Origin: Gemmatimonadota bacterium | Lineage (GTDB): Bacteria > Gemmatimonadota > Gemmatimonadetes > Gemmatimonadales > GWC2-71-9 | Length of the DNA: 55,587 nt | NCBI GenBank assembly: GCA_003222085.1 | Contig: QHUK01000015.1 | Location: 1-55,587 of the forward strand | Direction of reading: 5' to 3' | Shown: piece by piece, positions 35,264-43,618 of the stretch | Layout: every line of letters begins with the position of its first letter | Numbering within the stretch: the stretch's first letter is position 1 | Made by a program: the position numbers and the translations under genes | The notes under the pieces: generated by a model | The model's database searches: none | Seen by the model: only the letters and a program-made list of their open reading frames with translations | Told to the model about the DNA's origin: nothing

Positions 35264-35910
35264 GCCGCGCGGCCGCGGGCGTCGCGCTGCTCGTCCTGGC
35301 TTCCCCGGCGGCCCCGGCCCAGGGGGTCACGGTGACGGTCGGACCACAGTTCGCGCTGGCGAGCTATCGCGAGGTGGCCGCGGGGCTCCGGTATCAGGGC
35401 ACGGGGTTCGGCGGGGCGGTGTCCGCTCGCTACCAGAAGCTCTCGGCCGAGGCGGGCGTCGTGCGCGTGACGCTCGACCCCGCCATCGGGAGCGCCGCGA
35501 CCAGCGGCTTCACGGCGACCGAGGTGAACGCGTGGGTCGCCTATGACGTCGCGCCGTACGCCAGCGTGGAGGCGGGATTCATCCGGCGCACCACGGACCC
35601 GGAGTTCGCCGCGCAGTCGGTGGGGGCGGTGCGCCTCGGCGCGCGGTCGTTCTACGAGATCGGGCCGGGGGCGACGGTGCTGTTCCGGGCGAACTATCTC
35701 GCGGCGCCGAAGTTTTCGGGCGGCGGCCGCGCGCCGTTCTCGATCGACCTGGGGCTCGGCCTCGACGTCCGCCTGGCGGGCCGCTTGCACGGCACCGCGG
35801 CATACGCGTTCCAGCGGATCAATCGCAAGACGAATCCCGGTGGAACCGGTGAGATCGACGCGCCGATTCAAGCGACGGCGGCGCGCGTGGGAGTGGCGCT
35901 GGCGTTCTAG
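35260..35910 (+). CDS. Exported beta-barrel-like outer-membrane protein
   Basis: A 216-residue protein starting at GTG 35260, overlapping the previous stop by 4 nt. A signal peptide (VALLVLASPAAPAQG) is followed by about eight to ten alternating strands, each ending in aromatic or hydrophobic residues (FGGAVSARYQKLSAEAGVVRV, VGAVRLGARSFYEIG), and a C-terminal phenylalanine after GVALAF, the classical outer-membrane sorting end. Specific role unknown; co-translated with the TPR-like gene. Confidence 0.7.
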   Translation: MSRAAAGVALLVLASPAAPAQGVTVTVGPQFALASYREVAAGLRYQGTGFGGAVSARYQKLSAEAGVVRVTLDPAIGSAATSGFTATEVNAWVAYDVAPYASVEAGFIRRTTDPEFAAQSVGAVRLGARSFYEIGPGATVLFRANYLAAPKFSGGGRAPFSIDLGLGLDVRLAGRLHGTAAYAFQRINRKTNPGGTGEIDAPIQATAARVGVALAF

Positions 35911-35926
35911 CCACTCCAGTCCCTCC

Positions 35927-37222
35927 ATGACTCCACGAGGCCGCTTCCTCGCCGTCCGTCTGGCCTACGTCGCGATCATCCTGCTCGCCACGATGACGCA
36001 GCTCCACTTTTCCCCGGATCTCACCGCCGCCGGCCAGCGGCTGGCGCGGGCGTTCACACCGTCCCTGGGTTGGCGCGACGCCATCGACGGGTTGCGCAAC
36101 ACCGTGTTGTTCGCCGGGCTCGGTGTCGCGTGGGTCATGACGTCCCTCTCCGGCAGAGTGCGGGTGGAGATCGAGCGGGCGACGGTCGTCGGGTTCGGGC
36201 TGAGCGTGACGGTGGAGGGGCTGCAGGTCTTTTCGCCGATCCGCACCGCGAGCATCGTGGACGTGACGACCAACACGCTGGGGGCGTTCGCGGGCGCGCT
36301 GGCCGTAGCGCTGTTTCTGGCCGCGCTGCACCGGGCGAGGCACTCCCGCTCCTACCTCGGCGTGCCGACGTTTCTCTTTACGGGCGCGTACACGGCCGCG
36401 GTGCTGTGCGAAGCGCTGACACCGCTGTTCCGATCGGCTCCCCTTCCCGGGCTGAACGGAGGGCCGCTCGCCCGATGCCGCGCCGCCTTGGGGCTCGCCC
36501 TGCCGCTGCGACTGGCGGAGGTGCCGTGGTCCGACCTGTTTCTGTTCGCGCCCGCCGGGTTTCTCGTTGTCATGCTGCTGACCGAGCGGGGGCGCCCGGC
36601 GCGGCAGACGTGGCAGGCGGTGGCGGCGGCCGGCGCGGCGTGCGCGGTCGCGGCGGAGCTCGTGCACGGGATGTTCGGACTGTCGATCCGCTGGGAGGCG
36701 GCCGCGACCCATGCCGTCGCCGTGGGCGGCGGGGCTTGGTGGGCGCGGCGCCGGCTGGCCTGGCTCTCGCAAACGCTGCGCGGCCCGACTCGGGCCCTCG
36801 CGGCCCTTGCGGTCTACGCGCTGCTGCTCGTCCTGTGGGGGGTGCGTCCGTTTTTGCCGCAAACCGAGATCGGTGCGATCGCCGAACAGCTCACGGCGGC
36901 CCATCTCGTGCCTCTCGCGTCGCTGGCGCAGCGCGTGGACGTCTTCAGCGCGCTGCACGTCGCGCAGCAGTTCCTGCTCTTCCTGCCCGTCGGCTGCCTG
37001 CTCGCCGTCTGGCCGTTGCGGCTCCGGGGCCGATGGTCGCATCTCTGGCCCGCGGTCTGGCTGGCTGCGGGAATCGAGGTGGGGCATCTCGTGATCGCCG
37101 ATCGCTACTTCGACCTGACGAACGCGCTGATCGCGTGCGCTGGACTGGGGATCGGGTGGTTGGCGCTGCGGCGCTCCGGCTTCGCTCCGTATGGGGAGGC
37201 GCTGGCGCCGCTTCGACCCTGA
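35927..37222 (+). CDS. VanZ-like family membrane protein
   Basis: A 431-residue integral membrane protein with about ten to twelve helices. Two VanZ-like units can be read: the N-terminal one with LRNTVLFAGLGVAWV, VEGLQVFSPIRTASIVDVTTN, and a C-terminal one with QQFLLFLPVGCLLAVWPL and GIEVGHLVIADRYFDLTNAL. VanZ itself confers low-level teicoplanin resistance, but most family members have no known function. The start codon lies in a short CTCCA-rich tract 17 nt after the preceding gene. Last gene before the respiratory operon. Confidence 0.78.
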   Translation: MTPRGRFLAVRLAYVAIILLATMTQLHFSPDLTAAGQRLARAFTPSLGWRDAIDGLRNTVLFAGLGVAWVMTSLSGRVRVEIERATVVGFGLSVTVEGLQVFSPIRTASIVDVTTNTLGAFAGALAVALFLAALHRARHSRSYLGVPTFLFTGAYTAAVLCEALTPLFRSAPLPGLNGGPLARCRAALGLALPLRLAEVPWSDLFLFAPAGFLVVMLLTERGRPARQTWQAVAAAGAACAVAAELVHGMFGLSIRWEAAATHAVAVGGGAWWARRRLAWLSQTLRGPTRALAALAVYALLLVLWGVRPFLPQTEIGAIAEQLTAAHLVPLASLAQRVDVFSALHVAQQFLLFLPVGCLLAVWPLRLRGRWSHLWPAVWLAAGIEVGHLVIADRYFDLTNALIACAGLGIGWLALRRSGFAPYGEALAPLRP

Positions 37223-37275
37223 ACTCCCACGAAACACCCGTGTTGACACGTTCCGGCCTGAACCCTGACACAATC

Positions 37276-37303
37276 TTGACAGAGAGTGCCCCCCCGGTAC
37301 AAT
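37276..37303 (+). promoter_or_regulatory. Near-consensus sigma-70 promoter for the respiratory operon
   Basis: TTGACA (37276-37281), a 16-nt spacer and TACAAT (37298-37303): a perfect -35 and a one-mismatch -10. This is by far the best promoter match in the window. It leaves an 81-nt leader before ATG 37385, whose ribosome site GGGAGG is 5 nt upstream. All following genes to 44702 lie in the same direction with small gaps. Confidence 0.7.
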
Positions 37304-37384
37304 CACGCCAGATGAGAGCCCTGAGGCGCAGCTTCTATATGTAACCCTTCCTTTGAATAGTGCCGCACCAAACCGGGAGGCACG

Positions 37385-38788
37385 ATGGTCAGGGGGTTTC
37401 TGAGGGGCGCCGGGAGTGTGCAGGGGTCGTGGCTCGTGAGTGGAGTAGTGACGTGTACCTGTCTCGTGGTCGCCATGGCGGTCAGTGGCGGCCGATCGAG
37501 AGCATACACCGCCTACTCGCTGGCCGTGCACAAGACCGAAGCCATCCCCGCGTTTGCCCGCAAGTACGGATTACGCTGTTCCGCCTGCCACACCGTCTGG
37601 CCCGAGCTGAACGCCTTCGGGCAGCGATTCAAAGACAACGGCTACCAGCTGGGCAACGACCGCGACTCGCCGATGTGGCAGTCTCCGGCGTACTGGCCGA
37701 TCGCCATGCGCACCACGCCGCAGTGGCACCTGGAGAGCACCACCCACCAGATCACCGACGCCGCGCCGGCGGGGAAGACCCTCAGGCAGACCGGCTTCGA
37801 TCTCTCCGGCGTCGATTTTCTGCTGCTCGGGACCCTGCACAAGAACATCACGTTCGGCCTCGTGCCGACGCTGGACGCCGACGGCACCACGGGACTCGAG
37901 GCGGCGTTCGTGCGGTTCGACAATCTGGGCCAGTCGCCCTGGGCGAATCTGAAAGTCGGCAAGTTCGAGCTGGACAATCTGCTCTCCGAGAAGCGGTTCA
38001 CCTGGCTGTCGAACAACGGCGGATTTCTCTACGCCTACCACTTCCTGCCGTCCGGCAGCGCCAACAACTTTGGCTTCGGCGACAACCAGATCGGCGCCGA
38101 GTTCTCGGGCCATTCGTTCAACAGCTACACGCGCTACAGCGTGGCGCTGCTCACCACCGACGACGGTGAGCCGGGGTTGCCGGGCGGCAAGAGCATGGAC
38201 GCCATGTTCACGTTGAGCCAGGCCTTCGCCTTGGGCGGCGGTCTGGGACCGCAGCGGGTCGGCGTGTTCGGCTATCTGGGACATCGTCCGACCACGTTCG
38301 AGACGGTCAGCGGCACGGCGATTCCCGGCACGGGCACGGACAACAAATCGTTCTACCGGATTGGGGCGACGGCGCAGCTCTGGCTTGGCAACCTGGAGCT
38401 GCTCCCGCTCGTGTCCCATGCGCAGGATGACGCGGCGCTGGGTCCCGGCCCGGACAAGCCGACCTGGAACAACGCGCTGCTCGAGGCGCACTACGTGGCG
38501 ACGCCCCGTTTCATGGTGCAGGGGCGCTACGAGTTGACGCGCATGTCGACGCAGGGTGATCCCGCCACCCCCAAGTCGCTCGGCGACGCCGACGCCTTCG
38601 CCGTCGGCTTCCGCTACTATCCCTTCATGATCAGCCGCGACGGGATGGCTCTGCACGGTGAATTCGCGATGACGAGGACGACCGGACTGGCGCCCCTCAG
38701 CGGGGACGGCTCCGGCGTCGATCCCGCGGACCCTGCGACGAAGGTGTGGAGCCGCAGCCTGCTGCTCGCCTTCGACTTCGCCTTCTGA
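37385..38788 (+). CDS. Outer-membrane monoheme cytochrome-porin, Cyc2-like architecture
   Basis: A 467-residue exported protein. After a signal helix (about 17-40) comes one heme-binding segment AIPAFARKYGLRCSACH (C65, C68, H69) followed by PELNAFGQRFKDNGYQ. This order closely resembles the Cyc2 signature (A-x-P-x-F-A-R...CxxCH...P-x-L-x-x-F-G-R-x-F-K-x-x-G-Y). The remaining 370 residues are amphipathic strands and end in SLLLAFDFAF, a typical outer-membrane terminus, so the rest is probably a barrel. Cyc2 proteins oxidise extracellular iron(II). Wider relatives of this cytochrome-porin type exist in bacteria not known to oxidise iron, so the donor is open. It heads the oxidase operon. Confidence 0.8.
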   Translation: MVRGFLRGAGSVQGSWLVSGVVTCTCLVVAMAVSGGRSRAYTAYSLAVHKTEAIPAFARKYGLRCSACHTVWPELNAFGQRFKDNGYQLGNDRDSPMWQSPAYWPIAMRTTPQWHLESTTHQITDAAPAGKTLRQTGFDLSGVDFLLLGTLHKNITFGLVPTLDADGTTGLEAAFVRFDNLGQSPWANLKVGKFELDNLLSEKRFTWLSNNGGFLYAYHFLPSGSANNFGFGDNQIGAEFSGHSFNSYTRYSVALLTTDDGEPGLPGGKSMDAMFTLSQAFALGGGLGPQRVGVFGYLGHRPTTFETVSGTAIPGTGTDNKSFYRIGATAQLWLGNLELLPLVSHAQDDAALGPGPDKPTWNNALLEAHYVATPRFMVQGRYELTRMSTQGDPATPKSLGDADAFAVGFRYYPFMISRDGMALHGEFAMTRTTGLAPLSGDGSGVDPADPATKVWSRSLLLAFDFAF

Positions 38789-38801
38789 GAGGAGGCCGCC
38801 G

Positions 38802-39206
38802 ATGAGACCGCATACGCGCTGGGTGGCAGTCGCCTCGGGGTGGGGCGTGCTGCTGTTCGCGGCAGGCGTGACGCGCGCAGTCGCCCAGGAGTCCCATATA
38901 GGCAGCGTGACCGGGCATGCGCCCGCGGGCCGGCCCCTGTATGAGCGCTATTGCGCCGGCTGCCACGGCGATGACGGCGACGCCAGGGGGGAAAACGCGC
39001 AGTGGATCGACCCGAGGCCGCGCGACTTCACCATGGCCGTGTTCAAGTGTCGCTCGACGCCGACCGGGACCCTGCCGACGGACGAGGACCTGTTCAACGC
39101 CATGACGCGCGGGTTCGTGACCACCAACATGCCCCCCTGGGTGGCGCTCACGCCCCAGGGCCGGGCGGACATGGTCGCCTACATTAAGACATTCTCGCCG
39201 AAGTGA
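38802..39206 (+). CDS. Cytochrome c, first heme domain (gene apparently interrupted by in-frame TGA)
   Basis: A 134-residue exported class I cytochrome c with ribosome site GAGGAGG and a signal peptide ending near AVAQES. Heme motif CAGCH (C51, C54, H55) and distal Met110 in TTNMPPW. It stops at TGA 39204-39206. Reading on past that codon in the same frame gives KTGKPGTPITIPPEP, a typical inter-domain linker, and a second heme domain. The original gene was therefore very likely a diheme cytochrome. As it stands the product is a complete monoheme domain that could still carry electrons. Confidence 0.85.
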   Translation: MRPHTRWVAVASGWGVLLFAAGVTRAVAQESHIGSVTGHAPAGRPLYERYCAGCHGDDGDARGENAQWIDPRPRDFTMAVFKCRSTPTGTLPTDEDLFNAMTRGFVTTNMPPWVALTPQGRADMVAYIKTFSPK

Positions 39207-39299
39207 AAGACGGGGAAGCCGGGGACGCCGATCACGATTCCCCCGGAGCCCGCCCCTTCCATAGAGAGTATCCGACACGGGCGGGAGCTGTTCCAGAAG

Positions 39300-39677
39300 A
39301 TGGAGTGCTGGAAGTGCCACGGTCCTACAGGCCATGGCGATGGGCCGTCCGCTGCGACGCTGACCGACAACAAGGACCTGCCGATCCACCCGTACGACTT
39401 CTCGAGCGGGTCGCGCTTCATGTGCGGGGTCACCAACCGCGACCTCTACAAGATCTTCATGACGGGGCTCGACGGCACCCCCATGCCGTCGTTTGCCGAC
39501 GACATCAAGCCGGCAGAGGCGTGGGACCTGGTGCACTTCCTGCGAACGCTGCAACCGCTCGACACGCCCGAGGCGGCGATCTGGAAAGCCTGGCTGGCAT
39601 CCCATGCCCGCGAGCTCAAGCCGATCGGCCCCGAGGGGGGTGGGGGGGGCGTTAACGTGGACGAACTATTCTCTTGA
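39300..39677 (+). CDS. Cytochrome c, second heme domain without its own signal peptide
   Basis: Same reading frame as the preceding cytochrome. The coding sense runs from 39207 (KTGKPGTPITIPPEP... SIESIRHGRELFQK), but the only start codon is ATG 39300, two residues before the heme motif CWKCH. Distal ligand candidate is the Met in GTPMPSF. With this start there is no signal peptide, so heme attachment in the periplasm would fail. The fragment works only if the TGA is read through or is a sequencing error. Treat as the 3' half of one diheme gene (38802-39677). Confidence 0.7.
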   Translation: MECWKCHGPTGHGDGPSAATLTDNKDLPIHPYDFSSGSRFMCGVTNRDLYKIFMTGLDGTPMPSFADDIKPAEAWDLVHFLRTLQPLDTPEAAIWKAWLASHARELKPIGPEGGGGGVNVDELFS

Positions 39678-39691
39678 AAGACGGGCTTCCG

Positions 39692-40414
39692 ATGCAAACG
39701 CATTACGGCTGGATTATCGGGACGGTGGTCTTGGTGGCGTCGGCCGTAGCGGCGCACGGGGGGCCTCCGGCGAGCGTCGGCACAGTCAGTGGCAAGGTGA
39801 CCTACACCGGTACGCCCCCCAAGATGAAGCCGATCGACATGGCGAAGGAGCCCAACTGTGCCAAGGAGCACGCTGCCGCCCCGGTGCTGACCGAAAACGT
39901 TGTCACGGGTCCCGGGAACAGCCTCCGTTGGGTGGTGGTGTACATCTCGGCTGGCGATCAGGGTTCGACGCCGGGTACCGAGACGGTCCGGCTCGATCAG
40001 AAGGCCTGCCAGTATATCCCCCACGTGCTCGTCGTGCAGCCGAACCAGCCGCTCGACATCTATAACGACGATCCCCACTCGCACAACATCCACCCGCTCG
40101 CGAAGGTGAATCCCGAGTGGAACAGGTCCCAGCCCGCCGGGGCACCACCGATTCACACGAAGTGGGAAGTGCCCGAGTTCATTCCGGTCAAGTGCAACGT
40201 GCACCCCTGGATGCACGGCTGGCACATGGTGCTCAATACCTCGCACTACGCGGTTACGGGCGAGGACGGGTCGTTCAGTTTGTCCGGGCTTCCCCCCGGC
40301 AAGTACACCGTGACGGCGTGGCAGGAGCAGTTCGGCACCCAGACGCAGGACGTGACCATCAGCGGCACCGAGAGTAAGACGGTGGATTTTGTGTTCAAAG
40401 CTCGGCCGTACTGA
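39692..40414 (+). CDS. Exported cupredoxin-like protein with carboxypeptidase-regulatory-like end
   Basis: A 240-residue protein with signal helix HYGWIIGTVVLVASAVAAHG. It has a cupredoxin-like half with DIYNDDPHSHNIHPL and CNVHPWMHGWHM, giving the His, Cys, His and Met ligands expected for a mononuclear copper site. A short Ig-like end (GEDGSFSLSGLPPGKYTVTAW) resembles carboxypeptidase regulatory domains. TTG 39674, overlapping the previous stop, is an alternative start. Its place between cytochrome c and the oxidase suggests an electron carrier or copper-delivery role; which one is inference. Confidence 0.75.
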   Translation: MQTHYGWIIGTVVLVASAVAAHGGPPASVGTVSGKVTYTGTPPKMKPIDMAKEPNCAKEHAAAPVLTENVVTGPGNSLRWVVVYISAGDQGSTPGTETVRLDQKACQYIPHVLVVQPNQPLDIYNDDPHSHNIHPLAKVNPEWNRSQPAGAPPIHTKWEVPEFIPVKCNVHPWMHGWHMVLNTSHYAVTGEDGSFSLSGLPPGKYTVTAWQEQFGTQTQDVTISGTESKTVDFVFKARPY

Positions 40415-40422
40415 GCATCGCC

Positions 40423-41226
40423 ATGGGCAAGTTGTTCGCGGTCGTGGTTGCGATCATTGCGCTCGTCTCAGCCGCTCTCTTCGCCAGCCACATCTGGTGG
40501 TTGCCCGTCGACATTTCGGCGCACGGACATGCCATTGATCGTCAGCTGTCGGAGACGATGGTGACGTCGGGCGCCCTGTTTGTGCTCTCGCAGTTGGCAT
40601 TGGCGGTCTTCGCGTGGCGCTACGGCGACCGTCGGGACGGGCGGCAGGTCAAGACGTTTCCGGGAGGGGCCACGCCCATGGTGGTGTTCGCCACCGTCCT
40701 GGTCGGCGCCGAGGTGCTGGCCCTCACCTTCGTCGGCTCCAAGGTGTGGGCCGGAATTTACCAGACGGCGCCCGATCCGAATTCGCTGCAGATCGACGTC
40801 CAGGCCGAGCAGTTTGCCTTCTATTTCCGCTATCCCGGGGCGGACCGCACGTTCGGTGCCGTGCACCCGGAGCGGATCGATGAAGCGAGCGGCAATTTCT
40901 TCGGGCTCGATCCGGCGAACGACTCCACCGCGCGCGACGACATCGTCGTGCCCAGCCTCGCCATCCCCGTCAACCGGCCCATCTTGCTCACGCTGCGCGC
41001 CAAGGACGTCAATCACGCGTTCTATGTGCCCGAGCTGCGGATCCAACAGGACTTCGTACCGGGGCTCGTCATCCCGCTGCACTTCACCGCCACGCAGACG
41101 GGGAAGCACGAGATCGTCTGCACCCAGCTGTGCGGATTGGGACATTACAACATGCGGGCGTATGTCGAGGTGATGTCCCAAGAGCAGTTCGACCAGTGGC
41201 TGAAGGAACGGGCGGCCGAACAATGA
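40423..41226 (+). CDS. coxB: Cytochrome c oxidase subunit II
   Basis: A 267-residue CuA-bearing subunit that receives electrons from cytochrome c. About three N-terminal helices are visible (4-24, 47-65, 84-108) where two are usual. The CuA domain has VNHAFYVPELRIQQDFVPG and CTQLCGLGHYNM with both Cys, the His and the Met ligands. The Glu of the usual CSEICG is Gln here, a variant found in some environmental oxidases. No C-terminal cytochrome c domain, so the donor is a separate protein, probably the upstream cytochrome. Overlaps subunit I by 4 nt. Confidence 0.92.
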   Translation: MGKLFAVVVAIIALVSAALFASHIWWLPVDISAHGHAIDRQLSETMVTSGALFVLSQLALAVFAWRYGDRRDGRQVKTFPGGATPMVVFATVLVGAEVLALTFVGSKVWAGIYQTAPDPNSLQIDVQAEQFAFYFRYPGADRTFGAVHPERIDEASGNFFGLDPANDSTARDDIVVPSLAIPVNRPILLTLRAKDVNHAFYVPELRIQQDFVPGLVIPLHFTATQTGKHEIVCTQLCGLGHYNMRAYVEVMSQEQFDQWLKERAAEQ

Positions 41227-42986
41227 GCCAGACCCAGGCTCATCACCACGCCCCTCCGAAGGGATTCCTGCGCACCCACGTCTTCAGTCTCGACCACAAA
41301 GTGATCGGGAAACAGTACCTCGATCTGGCCTTGGTCGCCGTCTGCACCGGGATGGTCCTCTCGTGGCTGATGCGGCTCCATCTGGCGTGGCCCGAGACGC
41401 CGATTCCCGGCCTCGAGAAGCTGTCGCCCAACGGCGCCGCCGGCGGCGTGATCACGCCGGAGTACTACCTCTCGCTGATGACGATGCACGGCACCATCAT
41501 GGTTTTCTTCGTCCTGACGACGGCGCCGTTCGCGGGGTTCGGTAATTACTTCCTGCCCATTCAGGTCGGGGCGGAGGACATGGCGTTCCCCCGCATCAAC
41601 ATGACGTCCTTTTGGGTCACGCTCGTGGCGTTTCTGGTGCTGGTCGCGGCATTCTTCGTCGGGGACGGACCCCCGCTGTCCGGGTGGACCGCGTATGCGC
41701 CGCTCAGCGCCGTCGGCAAGGATGCCGGTCCGGGGCAGGGGGTCGGCCAGACCCTCTGGGCGGTCTCGATCACCCTGTTTTGCGTGGCGCAACTGCTCGG
41801 AGCGTTGAACTTCATCACGACGACGCTCGACCTGCGGACGAAGGGGATGTCGCTCGCCCGCATGCCGTACTCCACCTGGGCGTGGTTCATCACCTCGGTC
41901 ATCGGGCTCATCGCGTTCGCGGTCTTGATGCCCGCCTGCATCCTGCTGATCCTCGACCGGGTGGCGGGCACGAGCTTCTTCATTCCGGCGGGGCTCGTCA
42001 TCAGCGATCGCCTGCAGCCCCATGCGGGCGGATCCCCGCTCCTGTGGCAGCACCTCTTCTGGTTCTTCGGGCACCCGGAGGTCTACATCGCGATCCTGCC
42101 CGGATTCGGCATCATCTCGCACATTCTCCCGGTCTTTGCCCGGAAGCCGCTCTTGGGACCACGGGTCATGATCGCCTGTCTCGTCGCGATCGCCTTCCTG
42201 AGCTACACGGTGTGGGGCCATCACATGTTCCTGAGCGGCATGAACCCCTTCTCGGCGACGCTGTTTTCGGTGCCGACGCTGGTCATCACGATTCCCGCCA
42301 CGATCGTCACCCTGCTCTGGATCGGCACCATCTATGGCGCCAAGTTGCGGTTCACGACCCCGGCCCTGTTCTGCCTGGGGTTCGTGTCCGTCTTCGTGAG
42401 CGGCGGGATCAGCGGCTTCTTCCTGGCGCAACCCTCGATCGATACCTACCTACACGGCACGTACTTCGTGGTGGGGCACTTCCATTTCGTCATGGGGGTC
42501 GCCGCCATGTTCGGCATCTTCGCCGCAACCTATTTCTGGGCCCCGAAGATGTTCGGTCGCATGATGAGCGAGACGCTGGGGAAGTGGCATTTCTGGCTGA
42601 CGTTCATCGGCGTGTACTGCGTCTTCATGCCGATGCACTATCTCGGTCTCGCCGGCAACGTGCGCCGCTACTCGGCGTTCACGGACGACTATCTCAAGCC
42701 GATGATTCCGCTGCACCGGTTCATCACGATCGCCGCACTGTTCACGGGTGCGGCCCAGCTCATCTTCCTCTTCAACTTGATCCGCAGCCGGTTCCGCGGC
42801 CCCAAGGCCCCCGACAACCCGTGGGAGGCTACCTCGCTCGAGTGGTCCACGACCTCGCCACCGCCGTTCGACAACTTCGGGGGACGGCCGCCGATCGTGG
42901 AGCGTGGACCCAACGAGTACGGGGGAGCCCGCGGCGCGGACTATCTGATGCAAGCCGCAGCCGCCGCACCGGCGAGCGCGCGTTGA
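41223..42986 (+). CDS. ctaD: Cytochrome c oxidase subunit I, K-channel Lys missing
   Basis: A 587-residue heme-copper oxidase core with twelve or so helices. Heme and CuB ligands are present: H89 (MTMHGTIMVFF), H284 with cross-linked Y288 (GHPEVY), H333/H334, H411, H419 and H421. D-channel residues are kept (D119 in GAEDMAFPRIN, N126, E286). The K-channel segment reads VITIPATIVTLLW where IAVPTGIKIFSW is usual, so Thr359 and Lys362 (Rhodobacter numbering, which coincides here) are Ala and Val. ATG 41223 overlaps coxB. Reduces O2 to water; proton input for the K route must differ. Confidence 0.95.
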   Translation: MSQTQAHHHAPPKGFLRTHVFSLDHKVIGKQYLDLALVAVCTGMVLSWLMRLHLAWPETPIPGLEKLSPNGAAGGVITPEYYLSLMTMHGTIMVFFVLTTAPFAGFGNYFLPIQVGAEDMAFPRINMTSFWVTLVAFLVLVAAFFVGDGPPLSGWTAYAPLSAVGKDAGPGQGVGQTLWAVSITLFCVAQLLGALNFITTTLDLRTKGMSLARMPYSTWAWFITSVIGLIAFAVLMPACILLILDRVAGTSFFIPAGLVISDRLQPHAGGSPLLWQHLFWFFGHPEVYIAILPGFGIISHILPVFARKPLLGPRVMIACLVAIAFLSYTVWGHHMFLSGMNPFSATLFSVPTLVITIPATIVTLLWIGTIYGAKLRFTTPALFCLGFVSVFVSGGISGFFLAQPSIDTYLHGTYFVVGHFHFVMGVAAMFGIFAATYFWAPKMFGRMMSETLGKWHFWLTFIGVYCVFMPMHYLGLAGNVRRYSAFTDDYLKPMIPLHRFITIAALFTGAAQLIFLFNLIRSRFRGPKAPDNPWEATSLEWSTTSPPPFDNFGGRPPIVERGPNEYGGARGADYLMQAAAAAPASAR

Positions 42987-42996
42987 CGGCGGCGCC

Positions 42997-43599
42997 GTGA
43001 CGACCGTTGCCTCGCCCCCCTCGACGCCACCGGCGCCGCCGGCGCCACCCCCGGTGGCAGCGCCTCGAGTCCTCGAGCACCCGCGGCCCGGGCCGTCCGA
43101 GACCGGCGTGTGGATCGCCATCGCCGCGATCTCCATGACGTTCGCGGCGCTCACCAGTGCCATGGTGGTGCGGGGGAGCGCCGCTCCGGACTGGCGGCAC
43201 TTCCGCCTCCCGCCGATTCTGTACTTCAACACGGTCGTTCTGCTCGCCTCGAGCGCCGTGCTCGAGGCCGGGCGGCGGCGCATCGCCGCCCACCTCGTCC
43301 GGGCCACGCTGGGTCTCGGGCTGCTGTTCGTCGCGGGACAAGTGGTAGCGTGGCGTCAGCTCGCCGCCCAAGGGCTGTTCCTCGCGACCAGTGCCAGCAG
43401 CGCGTTCTTCTACGTCCTCACCGCGTTGCACGGGCTTCACGTGCTGGGCGGTCTCGGCGGCTTGGGGTACGTGCTCCGACGCCTCGGGAGGCTGGCGGGT
43501 CCCGCGCCCGTGACCGCCCTCGGCGCGGCGACGCTGTACTGGCACTTCATGGACGGCCTCTGGCTGTACCTGCTCGCGCTGCTGGCGCTTCGGGTCTAG
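42997..43599 (+). CDS. Cytochrome c oxidase subunit III (first copy)
   Basis: A 200-residue five-helix subunit III-like protein with a Pro/Ala-rich head (residues 5-30), then GVWIAIAAISMTFAALTSAMVVR, and a C-terminal SSAFFYVLTALHGLHVLGG and TLYWHFMDGLWLYLLALL, the conserved HxxH and WHFMDxxW regions. GTG start 10 nt after subunit I. It is clearly different from the second copy that follows; two subunits III in series are also known in some other oxidase operons. Confidence 0.87.
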   Translation: MTTVASPPSTPPAPPAPPPVAAPRVLEHPRPGPSETGVWIAIAAISMTFAALTSAMVVRGSAAPDWRHFRLPPILYFNTVVLLASSAVLEAGRRRIAAHLVRATLGLGLLFVAGQVVAWRQLAAQGLFLATSASSAFFYVLTALHGLHVLGGLGGLGYVLRRLGRLAGPAPVTALGAATLYWHFMDGLWLYLLALLALRV

Positions 43600-43618
43600 G
43601 GGGACGGGAGGACGCGAC

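Noticed and set aside
35912-35934. CTCCA-rich tract at the start of the VanZ-like gene as another tandem-unit element
   Set aside because: Units vary in length (8, 9, 8) and there is no inverted arm; too weak to list as a repeat, mentioned only as a possible relative.
37243-37248. A second TTGACA upstream of the respiratory operon
   Set aside because: No acceptable -10 box at 15-19 nt; the nearest TACAAT-like sequence is too far, so only the 37276 promoter is listed.
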